A stretch of DNA of 64,000 nucleotides from Notospermus geniculatus. Taxonomy: Eukaryota; Nemertea; Pilidiophora; Heteronemertea; Lineidae. The stretch covers positions 80,702 through 144,701 of the forward strand of contig NMRB01000170.1 of the NCBI GenBank assembly GCA_002633025.1. The letters run 5' to 3'. Below, in pieces: positions 38,254-51,695 of the stretch (its first letter is position 1; each line of letters starts with the position of its first letter). Made by a program: the position numbers and the translations under genes. Below the pieces are notes generated by a model. That model was not told where the DNA came from. It did no database searches and saw only the letters and a program-made list of their open reading frames with translations.

Positions 38254-40526
38254 GACATTTTGGCCCACTATCCAAAACTATGCAGTTGTCTCTCCAAGAT
38301 GATTAAAATTGTTCTTTCAATAATTGATATTCAGAGTACTTTGGTGATATGCCATCAATTTCTAGGAAACTTCGGACTTTGTTCGACAGGAGAGTATGTG
38401 GTCATGTTTGTCTCTTTCTTCATGCAGTTGTCCTGACCAAGGGGGTCATTAACAACACCATGCTTTCACACCCACATCCTTATTTACACCTCTCAGTACA
38501 CCTGGGGTTCAGGACCGGTAGTCACTTCTTTCCGGTTAGTGTTACAGTAGATGGGCATTACCAGAGGAACCTAGATATTATTTTTCAGCAGTTATGCAGT
38601 CCTGTACAAAGAAAGTGTCCACCACTTTCAGCTCAAAGAACATTTGCATTTTAAACTTCAAATTTGTGTAAAATAGAGGAAACTGGTTCATTCATTGAGT
38701 TTTGGCTGTAAATTGTCCAAAGATAAGATATAATACAATTAGGTTGACAGGCTTTCTGGGGCTCAGAACATTTACCTCATTTGCATGTAAATATTTTATG
38801 AATTAAATTAAATTGTACCGTAATTAGTGGTCCATTTCTGTCAATTTCTAGCCAAATTTATCACATTTTCTCAAATTCTAGGAAATTCTGAAACTAGTTG
38901 AATGGAAACAACGCAATTCTTGTAATATTAGTGATTGTATCATTGGACCATAATGATAGTAACATAGACAATCACCTTTGAAAAAATGAGGGAGACTGGC
39001 AAATGGCAGACGATTCCATGAAAAAAGGCTGTTCTTATGACGTGGTGGTAAAGAGAAAAGGGCATTGTAGCGCTCAGTGTTTCAACTTCCCTTGTCTAGT
39101 TCACCAGGTAAATTCCAACATTCACACACTGTCGCAATGAAAGTTTATCAAAGAATCTCTATAATTGTCATTCAGGAAACACAAAAATTTTACCTTGACC
39201 ATCCCCAGAGTAATTACCGATACCTTATGCAGTATAATGACCTGTCAGATTTTCTTCATTTCATGCAGCAAATCTAAAGAATTATGTCAGAATCGTTGCC
39301 TGGACGATGGTCATCTTCCCATATTCCTTTGAACACTTGATTAGATTTGGGCGTGAATGGCATTATTGTCGAAGGTGTGTCACATGATCTGGCCATGGCA
39401 TGAAGTGCGTTGGAGACCTGGACAGGAAATTGAGAATTGAGATGGGTTTTTCTGGTCAATGAGCACAGGGACATTCTTATTCATGCTCATGCTACGGGCA
39501 TCGCATATAGGCTATTTCGGGGGTACCGTACAAGACTGCATCCATTTTCCATGAGATTTTTTCAACTCTCACATCCTAACCTGCATTACTGACTTGTGTT
39601 AAAATCAACTGTAGTTGCACTTGCAAACGTCATAGCAATATGGTATTACGTCAGACTTGTTTACAAGATTAGTTCCTGTGTCCAAGACAGCTCACTTCCC
39701 CTGCTCCTGTTTTGGGGGTGTGGTAGTTTTTTTTAAAAACCTTGGAGATTGTGAGCTGCATATTTTCACAGTAATTAAATGAGTCCTTTGTTTAGAAAAA
39801 GGCACGTATGTTATTTGTACGTGCAGTTTTCTTCAAATGTTACACAAATGCAGTTGGGGGATTGACATATCCTTGACATCAAATTAAAAATCATGACAAA
39901 CGTGCCTCATGCATTGATTCAGAGTCTAAAACATCCATGCCTAAAACATTGTGCATGACTTCTGTCATGGAGCACCCAATTACTAAACTTGAGGACCAAT
40001 GGTTGAGCCATACCCGCAGAGGAATTTTAACGCTCATTACCTTACCGGCATGTGCCTTGGAGCTGGCATCAAATTTGTGCTAAGTGGCTAACTTGGTGAT
40101 GTTTATTGGCTTAGCAGGGAAACGGGGAGTGTTCCAGAGAGCAACGTCTTTCAGTTTTATTGGCTTAGTAAGCATTGACGAGAACAGCATGAATGAAAAT
40201 TTTCACAATATTTACAAAAATTGAAAAATTGTCGATGAATGGATGAATCTCTAGGCTTGTTGATGGATTATTTTATGGTTGTTTATTTCTTCTTTATTAG
40301 ATTTACCAAGTTTGACTTAAGTTAAAAAGGGTGTAGCTACCGGTCTGAAAAACATTAAGGGTTGGTTTGGCCTGAATAGGAAAAATTAAAGGATGTGTAC
40401 ATGGTTTTCCATTCAATCACTTCACTATGACATCATGACGCCGCTATGGCCTGGCATTAGTAAAATATCTCGTGGAACAGCAACAAACACCAAGACAGTT
40501 TGAGTTTGATATACAGTGCAGTATAT
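38254..40526. other. Large MAM 1 intron, nothing recognised
   Basis: Non-coding, with chance-length ORFs only. Confidence 0.45.
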
Positions 40527-40886
40527 TTACAAGGAGAACATCGGGTTTGCACATGGATAAATTTCGTTTACAAAATCCTCTGTCGCACTCTCCTGAACAG
40601 GATCACCACAGCTCACAGGTTTTTCATGTATAAGAAGAAGCAAATCCTTGCTTGAGACCACAAAACTGCCCATGTGGTAGCCTGTGATACAGTTATCATA
40701 AAGCACATAGCCAAATTCTGGAGCAGCCCAAAACCACACGGACACCCAAATCCAAATAGTGTGTCCCGTGGGGCACTTTCTACATGCATCTGACCGCCAG
40801 TACGTCTTTTCTGTCTTCTGCAAGCTTATTCTGTAAACCTGATTTGTCCCTGTCCACCAACTTCTGAGGCCCCAGCATTGACACAA
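40527..40886 (-). CDS. Trp/Cys-rich 119-codon ORF, doubtful
   Basis: An antisense ORF inside the 20-kb intron, ending next to the minisatellite at 40859. The peptide is unusually rich in Trp, Tyr and Cys (TIWIWVSVWFWAAPEFGY; later SCGDPVQESATEDF). Its first codons overlap the first minisatellite unit. The length is near the maximum expected by chance in 64 kb, and I recognise no family and no convincing splice site, so this is listed only as a candidate. Confidence 0.15.
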   Translation of the reverse strand: MCQCWGLRSWWTGTNQVYRISLQKTEKTYWRSDACRKCPTGHTIWIWVSVWFWAAPEFGYVLYDNCITGYHMGSFVVSSKDLLLLIHEKPVSCGDPVQESATEDFVNEIYPCANPMFSL

Positions 40887-41234
40887 GACTCAAAAGGCCA
40901 TGTCACTGTCCACTTATACTTCTGAGGCCCCAGCATTGATACAAGACTCACAAGGCCATGTCACTGTCCCTTACTTCTGAGGCCTCAGCATTGACACAAG
41001 ACTCACAAGGCCATGTCACTGTCCCCTTACTTCTGANCTTATACTTCTGAGGCCCCAGCATTGACACAAGACTCACAAGGCCATGTCACTGTCCCCTTAC
41101 TTCTGAGGCCCCAGCATTGACACAAGACTCACAATGGCCGTGTCGCTGTCCACCAACTTCTGAGACCCCAGCATTGACACTAGACTCGCAAAAGGCCATG
41201 TCGCCGTCCACTTTCTTCTGAGGTCTCAGCATTG
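40859..41234. repeat. Minisatellite, about 57-bp unit, interrupted by an N
   Basis: About seven to eight units, each starting CTTCTGAGGCCCCAGCATTG (starts near 40861, 40919, 40974, 41030, 41044, 41100, 41158, 41215), spaced 55-58 bases. A single N at 41037 breaks the spacing: the 124 bases before it (40913-41036) are repeated from 41038, so two units or so may be duplicated by an unmerged contig overlap. Confidence 0.9.
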
Positions 41235-42601
41235 CCCCATTGTATTTTTCTCACTGCTAAAACCAAAGATATTGATGAGCGAATAATTAGAATGACTGAC
41301 AAGATTCTCCTTATCCTCGACAAATGTCAACTCTGCTCATCCATATTGTCTCTGTCATTGTTCATTAAGATCAAAGGTTTGCATGCGTTAATTGCTCATA
41401 GCATTGAGAGCTTGATTCTGCCATTTATTGATGATAATGTCCCAGGACATCAAACCATTAAACAAACTCTTGATATTAAAGGAAGAATGTTGTCTATGGG
41501 TAACTATCTGTCAGTTCTGAATGTATCCATGATATTCATTGTAAGACACTGATTTTTCATACAGCAATCGTCTTAACGTCTTTATGCACTATTGTACGGC
41601 TACTTCGCTGGTCAGATTCCTTCCACGTGAAAGTTGCAGTGATTTATCATCATGTGCCCCACACCTTCGCTACAGAACTGAATCATAATTGGTGTTGTAT
41701 TTGCTCAACAAGATTTACTGACAATAATGAAGGAGAAATGAAGAGTTTTATTTTGATTTAATTCTGTTCAGGTCACTGCGATGATGACAGTTTGTGATTT
41801 TATTGTCGGGTCAACAATGGACATTGCTACCAGGAATGATGTTATCATTCTTCATCTGGTTTGTGTGACTTGAAGTATGAGGAATTTTGGCTATAAGGTC
41901 AACGGACGATTCTTGTAGACTGCACCGATGTTTCTGTAGAGTGCATGAGGTGATCAAATGGCTGAATTATTGAAGAGCCAATCAGTCTGCCTATTATATT
42001 GGAAATGTAGATACAAAAGTGAATGTGTATGTATATCTGATTAGATTAACTCCGACCGACACCCGGTAGATCCAAGAGAGAGTTTCGCCAGAATAATGAC
42101 GACTGAGTTAACAATAAAACAGTACGGTACACAAAAGAATAATGTTATTGATAATATGGGCCATTAACGACTGTTAAGAGAGCATCATCTGCTGTAACCA
42201 GCAGTGATGCTTCTTTTCACAGAAATGGCCACGTTTAGAAAAACTCCAGCAGTGAGTTGAAAATCTTTCAGGACTCCATTGCTAGGACCATTGGTCATAA
42301 AATGGCAGTTTACACCTTGCAAGGAGTTGGATGATTTTTGCTTGTTCCGTTGGTTTTGTTCATATTATCATGAGAGTCCTGTAGTGGCTGTTCTGAAATA
42401 TTTGGCCACTTAACTTTTTGGATGAGTAAATGTATCAGTTCATAAATGGGAGAGTGCTAGTTGGTGTAATCTTGGTCAAATCAAAGTTTGTTTCTGATAA
42501 CCCTCGCACTGGAAACACAACTTGCATCCCTGAGTACCTTGGCCTTGGTAATAGCTCCTGTGCTTTGGTCCTTATTGATTAACCAAGTGGTTAAACTCTA
42601 G
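41235..42601. other. Large MAM 1 intron, nothing recognised
   Basis: Non-coding; nothing definable. Confidence 0.45.
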
Positions 42602-42705
42602 GGGCCGTAAGCATAAAGGTGGAATTGGCTTATTCCAGGTATAACTTAATGTTAATGTTACGCTATACCTGGAATAAGCTTATTCCACATTTATGCATTC
42701 GGCCC
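42602..42705. mobile_element. 104-bp foldback MITE, GGGCCGTAAGCATAAA termini
   Basis: Ends GGGCCG..CGGCCC with arms of roughly 42 bases containing GCTTATTCCAGGTATA and its complement. It is flanked by TAG on both sides (42599-42601 and 42706-42708), a 3-base target duplication like that proposed for the element at 18125. Confidence 0.85.
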
Positions 42706-43245
42706 TAGATGTAGAGAGATGTCTCAAGTGTTCACTCTTGTAATTAAAGTAGGATAAAATGCATATGCAGGATTACTGTTGAAAAAGCCACCAATGGAGT
42801 GCAGAAGCCCTATCATGATTATTATCAGCTCCGCAATAAATTTCTCAACGTAAATTTATCATAAGGATGAGAATGATTGTTTTCATGAAATAAATAATTC
42901 AAATCGTGCCATAAATCTGGACAGGAATTCCTCAAGGGCTCGTATGATGTCAAAATGGTGGCAATGATGGGCCTTATGGCTCCAGTATTGGAGTCACTCA
43001 TTGGAAGGCAAAGATTTGGTGAGGAAGTGCATTCCACAGTGTAATCTGGTATACAATGTGTAGAAACCATGGAATTTTTGGAACATTCTCAATATGATTT
43101 GCAGAGTATAACCAATAATGCGACGTTCTGTTAGAACTCTCGAAGCACTTGACATTGTTATCACAGGCTCTCTAGCTAACTTTCTGAGGAACTTGAGGAG
43201 CTGGTCTTTCAGCGCATCACTTGAGCCTTTCAGACCAGTTGAAAG

Positions 43246-43300
43246 TATTGAACCTGCTGTTTCTTGGTCTTGAGTCTGACGCTCTTACCATTGCAGTCCA
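43246..43300 (-). mobile_element. tRNA-like fragment, possible SINE remnant
   Basis: The minus strand reads GCAATGGTAAGAGCGTCAGA, then CTCAAGACC and finally CAGGTTCAATAC, the order of a leucine-type tRNA D arm, anticodon arm (CAA) and a damaged B box. It lacks a complete cloverleaf, so it is a relic and not a tRNA gene. Confidence 0.35.
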
Positions 43301-45483
43301 TTACTCTCCCCAAACATACTACAATAGAAGCTAATGGGTTAATATCGTTGATGGGTTGGGCATCACCTTCTATCTGCAAGGTTTGCAGCAGAAAAGCAGC
43401 TAATGGAGTTACCAATCTTAGGGAATACTTGCAATGTTGATGACAAAAGATTGAAAGATGGGGCTTGGAATCCAGACCCAGGCTGCCTTGCAGACCATTA
43501 ACCCAAGTGACCCCTCTTGCACCCGTGCTTCATTGCATTATTGGCATTCATCCATATGTACCAATTCTTCTGGGATGTTTTACCATATATTACAATTTGT
43601 GAGTCAAATTGTCCATCAAAATATTCCGAGAAATATCCATACTGTGTCACTGACCATTGATGCATTTTACTACATGTCAGTGAGCACGATTAAATCTGCT
43701 CACTCGAAGCGAAATGCTTGGTAAATCGACAACATTCCTTTTTAAATCGCCAGGAAACTGCGTAATTTTCCCAATCTATCTCTCATGGGGAAATCTCCAT
43801 TAGGCAAGGACATAACATCATGAATGACACAGTGGTTCTTTATCGTGGCTGAAGCTGCAGAAGATTCAGAAAAATATTACCATCGCATTTGCATTTATGA
43901 GACTTGTGAAAAAGTGAAGAGAAAAAATTCGATGAAATTTTGCCATGCGCGTTTGCAAAAATCCTACTGCATCATGCTCGTCAGGATTTGCACCAACTGT
44001 AAAAAAATCTTGGACATTTTTTTGTGTGTGCTGTCAATGTTAAATCCAATCCAGTCATGCCGATGGCTACACAAGATCATGGAGTGTTCTTTCCTGTCAG
44101 CTTGAAGCGTGGATGTTGACTAAAATGACCAAGATATGCAGAAGATACGTTTCTCAAACTTCACAACGTGAATGATGATCTGATTTTTCTGGTTTCATAC
44201 CAAACTGCATTCATTCTGTCATCCAAAAGTGTTAATTACTAGGAAATTTCTGGACATAGCATTTCCAGGAAGGGACTGAAAAAAGATGACTTTCAGATGT
44301 GGTCTTCCAGAGTGATGAAATGGGAATATTGCCTGTTATGATAAGGGGGGGGGCATATAATGGGTTATGTCATATAAACTTGAGGAACCTTTCTGCCAGG
44401 CACATGCATAATTGTTTTAAAAGTATAAGCTTACATCTACTTTTATTCCCTGAAACTAAAGCTTTTCAAACATTCATAAGAGTTGGGTGTCCCTTACTGA
44501 AAGGTTATAGGTAAAACATAATGATACAGCCTAAAATGTGTGCACTTGAATTGATTTCCATTAGAAAACTAAGTCAAATTATGTTTGACATCTAAGGGAA
44601 GGTAATCCACTTTCCTTCTTGATGCAAAGAGGATTACCTCAGTGGAAGAAGTTGGTAACCTGCTGGTAAGAAAGTACACAGCTTGTATCACACCTAGAAA
44701 GTGTGCAGATGTGCCAGAAACTCAAGGTTGTAAATTTCTTCTTATTTTATTAAAAAAACTTAGGCTTTGGTGGGTAGATAGACAACTGGATAAAGCTAGA
44801 ACCAGGGGCTGTTGGGCATGATGTCTGAGTCGGCGTTTCAGCACCTACACTACATCTGGCAGTGGCCTTAAATAATGGAGATGGGGTAAATTTAGATGAC
44901 AATTTCAGTGCATATTTGCAAAAAAGGAAAGTTAATACTGTAGTAGATGATGTACAATGCATCTTACGACGTGGTGATGAAGTGTGGTTATGACATTGTA
45001 CACTGCATGATTATTCTTGAGTTTACAAAGGGATCAGCATGTCATGAAAACCACCTCAATCAGTTCTCTGGGCCAGAATCGGATCACAACAGTGATAATA
45101 TACCAATGGAGGATTTATACACTCCACCACGCCATTCTTTCTTGATTTATTGGCCTTTAATCATCTAATTTGTCTGGACATATGATTCATATTGACTCTC
45201 TGTTGAGATTCAGAATCTGTGATTTTCTGCAGGGCATGGCAGTGTGCTGCTGTTTAGGCTCAGAAATTATCATAAAAGTATCTTCTTGAGGGTAAGATTG
45301 AAGAATTTCATTAAAAGTGATATTGGAGTCTCTAATTTTGGTTTGAAATCTCTTGAGACTTGGAAATCTCGTGTTGGTTTTTATGAAGGAAACTGACATG
45401 ATCTTGAAGTTGTTTGGCAGTCAAGATTCCTCAGTATGGGATGCTAATCAGGGAACTCTTCTCTGACTCAATGTCTGCATGGT

Positions 45484-45535
45484 GCCTGATGAAGTGCATA
45501 AATTGGTGTGCCTGATGAAGTGCATAAATTGGTGT
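45484..45535. repeat. 26-bp direct repeat, two units
   Basis: Two identical units beginning GCCTGATGAAGTGCATAAAT. Confidence 0.95.
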
Positions 45536-48500
45536 GGGATAGGTACAAGGTTTTTCCATATTGGAGAAGAATTGGTGTGGGTACGGAATGAAAAAAACTT
45601 TGTGGAACTGTGTCACATATTGTAAATCATGAATTTAGTTTCTTGGGGTTGCTATACCCAATATCAACAATGAAACCTGCCCATTTGGCCTCTGTCAAGT
45701 GTCTTTTATCAATACAGTGATGTGTATCCTGTGCCGTGGCTCAAAGTTGCCCCCTGTAATGGCAACGTACACAACTTGAGGATATTCTCAGTTATGGATA
45801 TATTTGCTTACGAGGGTTGGCAAACACTGATGCCTGTCTAATGTCCTGTTGGCTGCAGGTGAGGGTGCCATAATATCCTGCACTTCATACTATCTCAACA
45901 ATAACTAGTTGTCAATGCTGTTCTCTATGAAAATGGCATGCAGAAAGTGACAGATGAGGAATATAAGTCAAGAAAAGGAACATTTCTTGGGTTCTTTCAT
46001 TACAACCTAAGAAAAGAGCTTTTTGTTTGTTATTTGTTTTGCTGTATCATTTTTAAGAACCTTGTGCTCTCAGTTTTACTTGCTAGTACAGCAGGCACGA
46101 TTGTTTTCCCAGGTCACTATCAGGTTTACTTGGTGTGCAGAGTTCAACTGAAAAATGTTCAGTGACAGTAAGGCACCACTGCTTCCCATTAACAAACACT
46201 GATGTCCCCTCCCCCATGCTAGAGATCCCAGCACAAGAAAGAGTTGGTGCTGGTAATTCTTGGTCAGAAACAATAAAATGAAGGGAGCTATGCCTTGGCA
46301 AACTGGATCACTTTTGTCCCTTGACTGCAGCCTGTATGAGATGGTCCCTTCCTAGAGTGCTTTGCAAGCAGCAAATGACAAAACCCAATGTTATGCCATG
46401 CATTGGCAAATAGCTTTGCTGATTTTCATCTAAATTGGCTGCATATGTTTTATTGTTTAATAGATGCGCTGTGCATATTCTGTTTGATGATGATGACCTT
46501 TGATTCTATCTTGTCAGGACATCATCTACATGGACAGGATGTCCACAGTATTAAGCAGCTGATTCATGCAGTGATGGATGCTCGTTGGGAACTGCACAGT
46601 TTCCAGTAATGCTGCTCCGGCACCACAAACTTCAGATTCATAGCAGTTAGACCTGATGCTGTTGGCTCTTCCTTATTGTCCCCCAACATATGCACTATAT
46701 CAACTGAAAGATTTATTTTTCTTCCTTATACCCCAAAGCAATGTTGTATAGAATTTTCCAACACTTATCAGAAGTGGTCATTGAAGTTGGTAGAAGAGGT
46801 GCTCAAGACGTAGAGGTGTTATGCCTCAAAAGTGCCTCCTCTACCTCAATGTAGCCTAGGTATGTTGATGCTAATGTAGAAACATGTTTAGGAAATTTCA
46901 ACCAGTAAAAAATGATATTGCCAACTCCATCAGAACATCAGGTCAGCATTTAAGACTTAGTGCCTCCAAATCCAAATGGACCAAACCCCATGGGATCACC
47001 ACTGTGGCAGTTGTAATAAGCTAAAAGTCCCAGTGGATCACAAAAATGCTTCTTATGAATAAGGAATAAAACTTGATTGATCTCTAGGTGAGATTCTGCT
47101 CAGTGTTTCCCCTTCTGTTGCCTCTGCAATGACATGTGAAAAGATCTTCAAAATTATATTGTGATTCTCTTGAGGAAAGTATCTCGTCATATAACAGAGG
47201 GCTCTGAATATGTTGTTTAAAGAATTCCTTCATCACCAATGTCATCCGGTTACATCTAACACTGATTTTATATAATATGTATATTGCTTTTCACTCTTTA
47301 ATTAGCATTTCTGAGAATCAGTTTGTTTTCCTTCTTGGGATGAAATTGAGCCTCTTCTGCCTACCAATGTGATGAGAGGAAGAAAACATTTGTGGCAGCG
47401 GTGTGATGTAGAACAGAATAAAATGAATGGTACATTTACAAAAGTGCTGGATGGATGTTCTTCACTGTCAGACTGATATAGGAGTGGAAAAGCCATGTTC
47501 TCAATGTGGTTGGTCTTGGACTGAGTGAAAAGTTCTGCAGCTTCAGTGTTGTTGTGCAGTTTCCAAATGGTAGGACCAGCATTTGAGGAACAGGGATCAC
47601 CATGCATTGTGAAGATGGAAGATGCAGAGGAAGATGACCTGGTGGAGTGCACAGTCCTTTCAAGGTAGCTTGGTGTAAAATGACAGCAATGGGCCGTATC
47701 AAGTTTTGATGAGCAAATAGCTTTATCTTTTATTGGGCATTATACTTTTTCTGTCCGATGACCTGGTGAGAATTCTCTGAGACATCCTCCCTGAGAGTAT
47801 AGTGCATCTTTCCATGACTGCAGTGATCTTCCTCAAAATGATGAGCCAGAAAGTGATGAACCCTAAAATCCCATATCAGCACTTTCACACATCACGCTCA
47901 CCCTCAGGCACCATTAAACCAGAAACATGATCGATGTCCTCATAACATCTAAGTTATGTCGAAGCAGGAAGTTTATCAAACCAAACACACCACAATGACA
48001 AATGTCTCAACCAATGCAATGCCTCTATTCGGAGGTCAGTTCATCTTCAGTTGGTGAAAACCTGCACGCACGAGTGTGTAGAAAATGTGCATGAATTTCC
48101 AGAAAAGTTGGATGGTATCACTTTGAGCATATATGATAGCAGGATTAGATGACGATCTCCAAAATTAACTGGATCTTGTGACAGTGCGATGCTATCAATT
48201 TGCCATTGCTTTCTGTGGGTAGGGATATCATCCACAGCTTGTAATTGGTCTTATTTGGGACTATGTAACACTCCCTGAAGTAATTCTTGCACTGCCCCTC
48301 AGGGAGGTTTCAGAAACCAGATAAGCCCATCACGCTCTGCATGCGATTTGTCCATTTGTCAAATTTGAGATAAAAGATTGGTTTTATGTCATCTTTGGTT
48401 TGAATTTTCACTCGAGATATTCTATGATAAAGAATCTGATCTTGGTTATGGTAAAATAACATAGTTCAAATCCAGCCGAGTGGAGGAGCGTGGAGTATTT

Positions 48501-49651
48501 GCTGAAGTACTTTTAAATCTTGTTACGGTGAGTTTGTAGGATTTGTCCAGTCATTGAATGAATGAATACTGTTTGGAGACACTGATGACGCTGCACATTT
48601 TGTATTTTGGACCTTACTTCTTATACTTTGGGCCTCTTTCTGCATTTTGGAAGGTGATCTGACTCCTCTATGCAAAATACTGGCTCTTGGTTTCATTCAC
48701 AAAATATTTCTGCTTTTAATCAAACATTGAACAACTTGGACGGCTTCTAATGAAATTCTTTATAAAGACGAAAAAGGAAGGTGATATGGTTCATCATACT
48801 TGAGATCAGAACAATCCAAGACTTTGTTCTACTTATTAGCTAATTGCTTGGAATGATATTAATCAACAACCCTTTCAAAATGGGATCAGTTTTCATCAGT
48901 TTGTTTTGAAATTCGACTAATTGCAGTAGAATGATGTTGGAATTAACCCTCTGTGTTTTGAGGACCAGCATTATGCTTTTACATGAGAAAAGAACAAGTA
49001 TGCCACAGACTATGACAGGCTTCTTCTGTTCACCAATACACATGACACATCTTTGGCATACCAGCTGCAGTATATTCCTTGCCATCAATGGCCTAATGTC
49101 TATTGGGGTAGTGTCTTGGGCTTTTCTCATCACCCATGTTGATGGCCGTCAAACAGCATGGTTTTACTTTTCTTGTACAATGTCACACACCACAACCACA
49201 TCTACTAAAATAGCCAATCACACAAATTTATTGCTATTACATTCTATCTGATTACACTAATTTCCCTCTAAGTCCTTGCAAATTGTGTTCGGACCTCTCA
49301 TGGGCATAGCCATGATATTGGGCCAAATCAATAGGGGTTGGCAGTTTTATTTCCTTGGGTGGATTAATTATGTCATAACTGGATGCTGATGTAGGGTTTA
49401 TCATTGCATATCATATGAGATTAATGGCTGCGTTCAATGGGAGAGCGTGAGGGTCTGAAAGCAAATGTGTCCATTTGTGTCCCACGCATCTTGATCTGGT
49501 GGTGTTTATTCCTTTAAATGGGTAGTCAATGATACAGATTTATGTGGCGGATACACATTGAGGGATTATGACACATTGACGATTATCGATAATTATGAAT
49601 ACAGTTTGTTTGGGTGTGTATTGGATAGGTCCTTGGTTGTCCTACATCATC

Positions 49652-49748
49652 CATCCTCCCACTACAGGGCTTTGGTCTCACTCCTCTTCATACACTTTGT
49701 GAGAGTGTATGAAGAGGAGCGAGACCAAAGCTCTGCAGTGGGAGGATG
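49652..49748. mobile_element. Inverted repeat with 45-bp arms
   Basis: The arms at 49652-49696 and 49704-49748 pair with few mismatches and a 7-base loop (TTGTGAG). The core is TTTGGTCTCACTCCTCTTCA against its complement. CCTACATCATC flanks it on the left and ACCTACATCATC on the right, a direct repeat that may be a target duplication. Confidence 0.8.
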
Positions 49749-51564
49749 TAGACCTACATCATCAGGGTGGAGTGTCTCATGTGAGCACTATATTGGCTGA
49801 TATTTATAAAAATTAGCAAATGCTTCTACTTCAAGTTTTGTAATACATTTACATCGGACATTGCTGTGCAAATCTTTAGTAAAAGCACTTGCTAACTTTT
49901 ATGAATACCAGCCACTCTCAAAGGAGTCTTGATTGTGTCAAATTGTCCATTTGAAGTTGGGTGACAACACCAGGGGTTTTCTCAACACACCTTGACGGAC
50001 CCAAATTTATTACCTTTGTGGTACATGTACATGTAGTTGTGAAGGAGCCAGAGGACAGCATCGAACGTGTTGTCATCTCTTACGAAATAATACCCATCTA
50101 GGGTTCAATGCTAGTTAAGAGACTGACACCACTCTCTTGGACGAGTTGTAAGATCATTACACCAATGTACTGGACATGGGAGAAAAAATCGACTTGACTC
50201 CTATAAAGTAATGGGATTAGACTAAGTGGCCTGAGCCATGAACCTTTCTTGGATTAGACGTGATGGACATTGGACAACACCGTCAAGCCATGTGCAAGAT
50301 AAACAAGGACTCTACTGCTTTAGTTCCTCACTAAAGTCACATGTTACAGTACGTGTTGACAAACCACTTGATTTTAAAGTATGAAGGATGATATTCCCTC
50401 AGTACTACTAGTTTTTCAAGGCTTCACAGAGACCAAGGCCAAAATTGCATACTATTATAATCCTTGGAGCCAACGGCACTTTTTGCACCTCAGAGCCATG
50501 TGGTCTGGAAATTTGTAGAAATTGCCTTGCTTACAGCATGCAGAATTAGATCAAGGTAACAATGTTAATGGCGTTACTGGTCACACAGGCAGGGTATTCC
50601 ACCAGGAGTTCGAAAATTCAAATCACGTCATTGCCAACTGACCACAAAAAATCTACAGGAAATGAAAATTGATATTCAATAATCTGCATATTGTCTGTTC
50701 CTTAGAATGCTGTTCATGCTCACGTTGGGTGTGATGTATTTTATACAAAGCTCAGGCAGTGATTTTGAGGCTCACATTATAAGCTTGGAGGCTTCTACCA
50801 AAATCAGCCGTGGTGGCCTAAAATACAGTGCAGCAGAAATGATGGCAGAAAGAAGAGTAAATAGGCCTACAGATGAAATTTTGAGATTTTCCTCGCTTTC
50901 TCTAGTTTCCCAGCCACATATTCCAGATCAGATTCACCGGCAGAAGAATCTCATCGCGAACTCCTCGGTGACAGTTATCAGTGGCCAAGGCATGGCACTA
51001 ATTGATTAAGATAGATGTCCAGTTATGGCTAACGATGGCAAAGGTGCTGATGCACGCTTATCAATCCTCAGAAAAACAATTTCTCTAATTTCGATGATGT
51101 CTTCATTGATTTTTTCATGGTCGATAAGCGCTCATTTCCTTTGGTCTGTTAAACATGATGAGATGCGATGAAAATAGGAAGGTCAAGATGAATGGTATTT
51201 AATTGGTGTCTTGTTTTTAATGTCATCGTTTCTTTCCCTTATCTTCGAGATGGCAAATTAGCCCAAGTTTAACCAGAAGTTATTGATTTGTGAGTAGCAT
51301 ATCTGCCTCTCCTTAGGTTGACTCACTAAGGAGCCATAAACCAACGATCTTTGGTTGCAACTTGTTATTGTGAGGTGCAGCTGCTGATGCAACTATATCT
51401 GGATGTTGTTGATTTCTTGATTGTTTGGTCGCAAGTCGAGAGAGACCATCTCAAGCTGTTTTCCTCGCGTGGATGGGGTCTTTTACTTGCTTTAGTAAGG
51501 GCACAAGGTAGGCCTACAAGGCACCACAGCTTACTGTCCAAGGCTTGGACTTGGAAGAGCCGAA

Positions 51565-51650
51565 ATCCCATATATGACCCAGGCTTGATTCGAACCTGGG
51601 ACCTGCTGCTTGCTCAGCGGATGTGATAGCCTATCTTTGAGTGGCGAACA
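51565..51650 (-). mobile_element. tRNA-derived SINE fragment
   Basis: On the minus strand: CATCCGCTGAGCAAGCAGC, then AGGTCCCAGGTTCGAATC with a perfect B box at 51587-51596 and a T-arm partner (CCTGGG). The anticodon-arm resemblance is to alanine-type tRNAs. The T loop has extra bases, and there is no proper acceptor stem, so it is a SINE and not a tRNA gene. Confidence 0.55.
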
Positions 51651-51695
51651 ACTATACACAAGGCTATCTTTGAGTGGCGAACAACTATACACAAG
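51629..51695. repeat. 34-bp direct repeat, two units
   Basis: Adjacent copies with the core TCTTTGAGTGGCGAACAACT, overlapping the upstream end of the SINE fragment. Confidence 0.85.

Larger units (their letters stand above)
42706..49651. other. Large MAM 1 intron, nothing recognised apart from small repeats
   Basis: About 7 kb without an exon I can support. It holds the tRNA-like fragment at 43246, a G run near 44345 and the 26-base repeat at 45484. Confidence 0.45.

Noticed and set aside
38416-38510. Good acceptor (CTTTCTTCATGCAG) with an open phase-1 reading, considered as the missing MAM 1 exon
   Set aside because: No donor in phase 2, and no resemblance to the corresponding part of MAM 2.
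41780-41870. Strong acceptor TTAATTCTGTTCAG followed by open sequence
   Set aside because: Open only in phase 0, whereas exon 4 ends in phase 1; a stop follows in the required phase.
45856-45908. Acceptor-like GGCTGCAG followed by EGAIISCTSYYLNNN and a stop, considered as the missing MAM 1 exon or an alternative last exon
   Set aside because: It terminates at once and does not resemble the MAM strands needed before exon 5.
50915-51008. Strong acceptor CTCTAGTTTCCCAG with open sequence in several phases
   Set aside because: No adequate donor giving phase 1 to 2, and no MAM resemblance.
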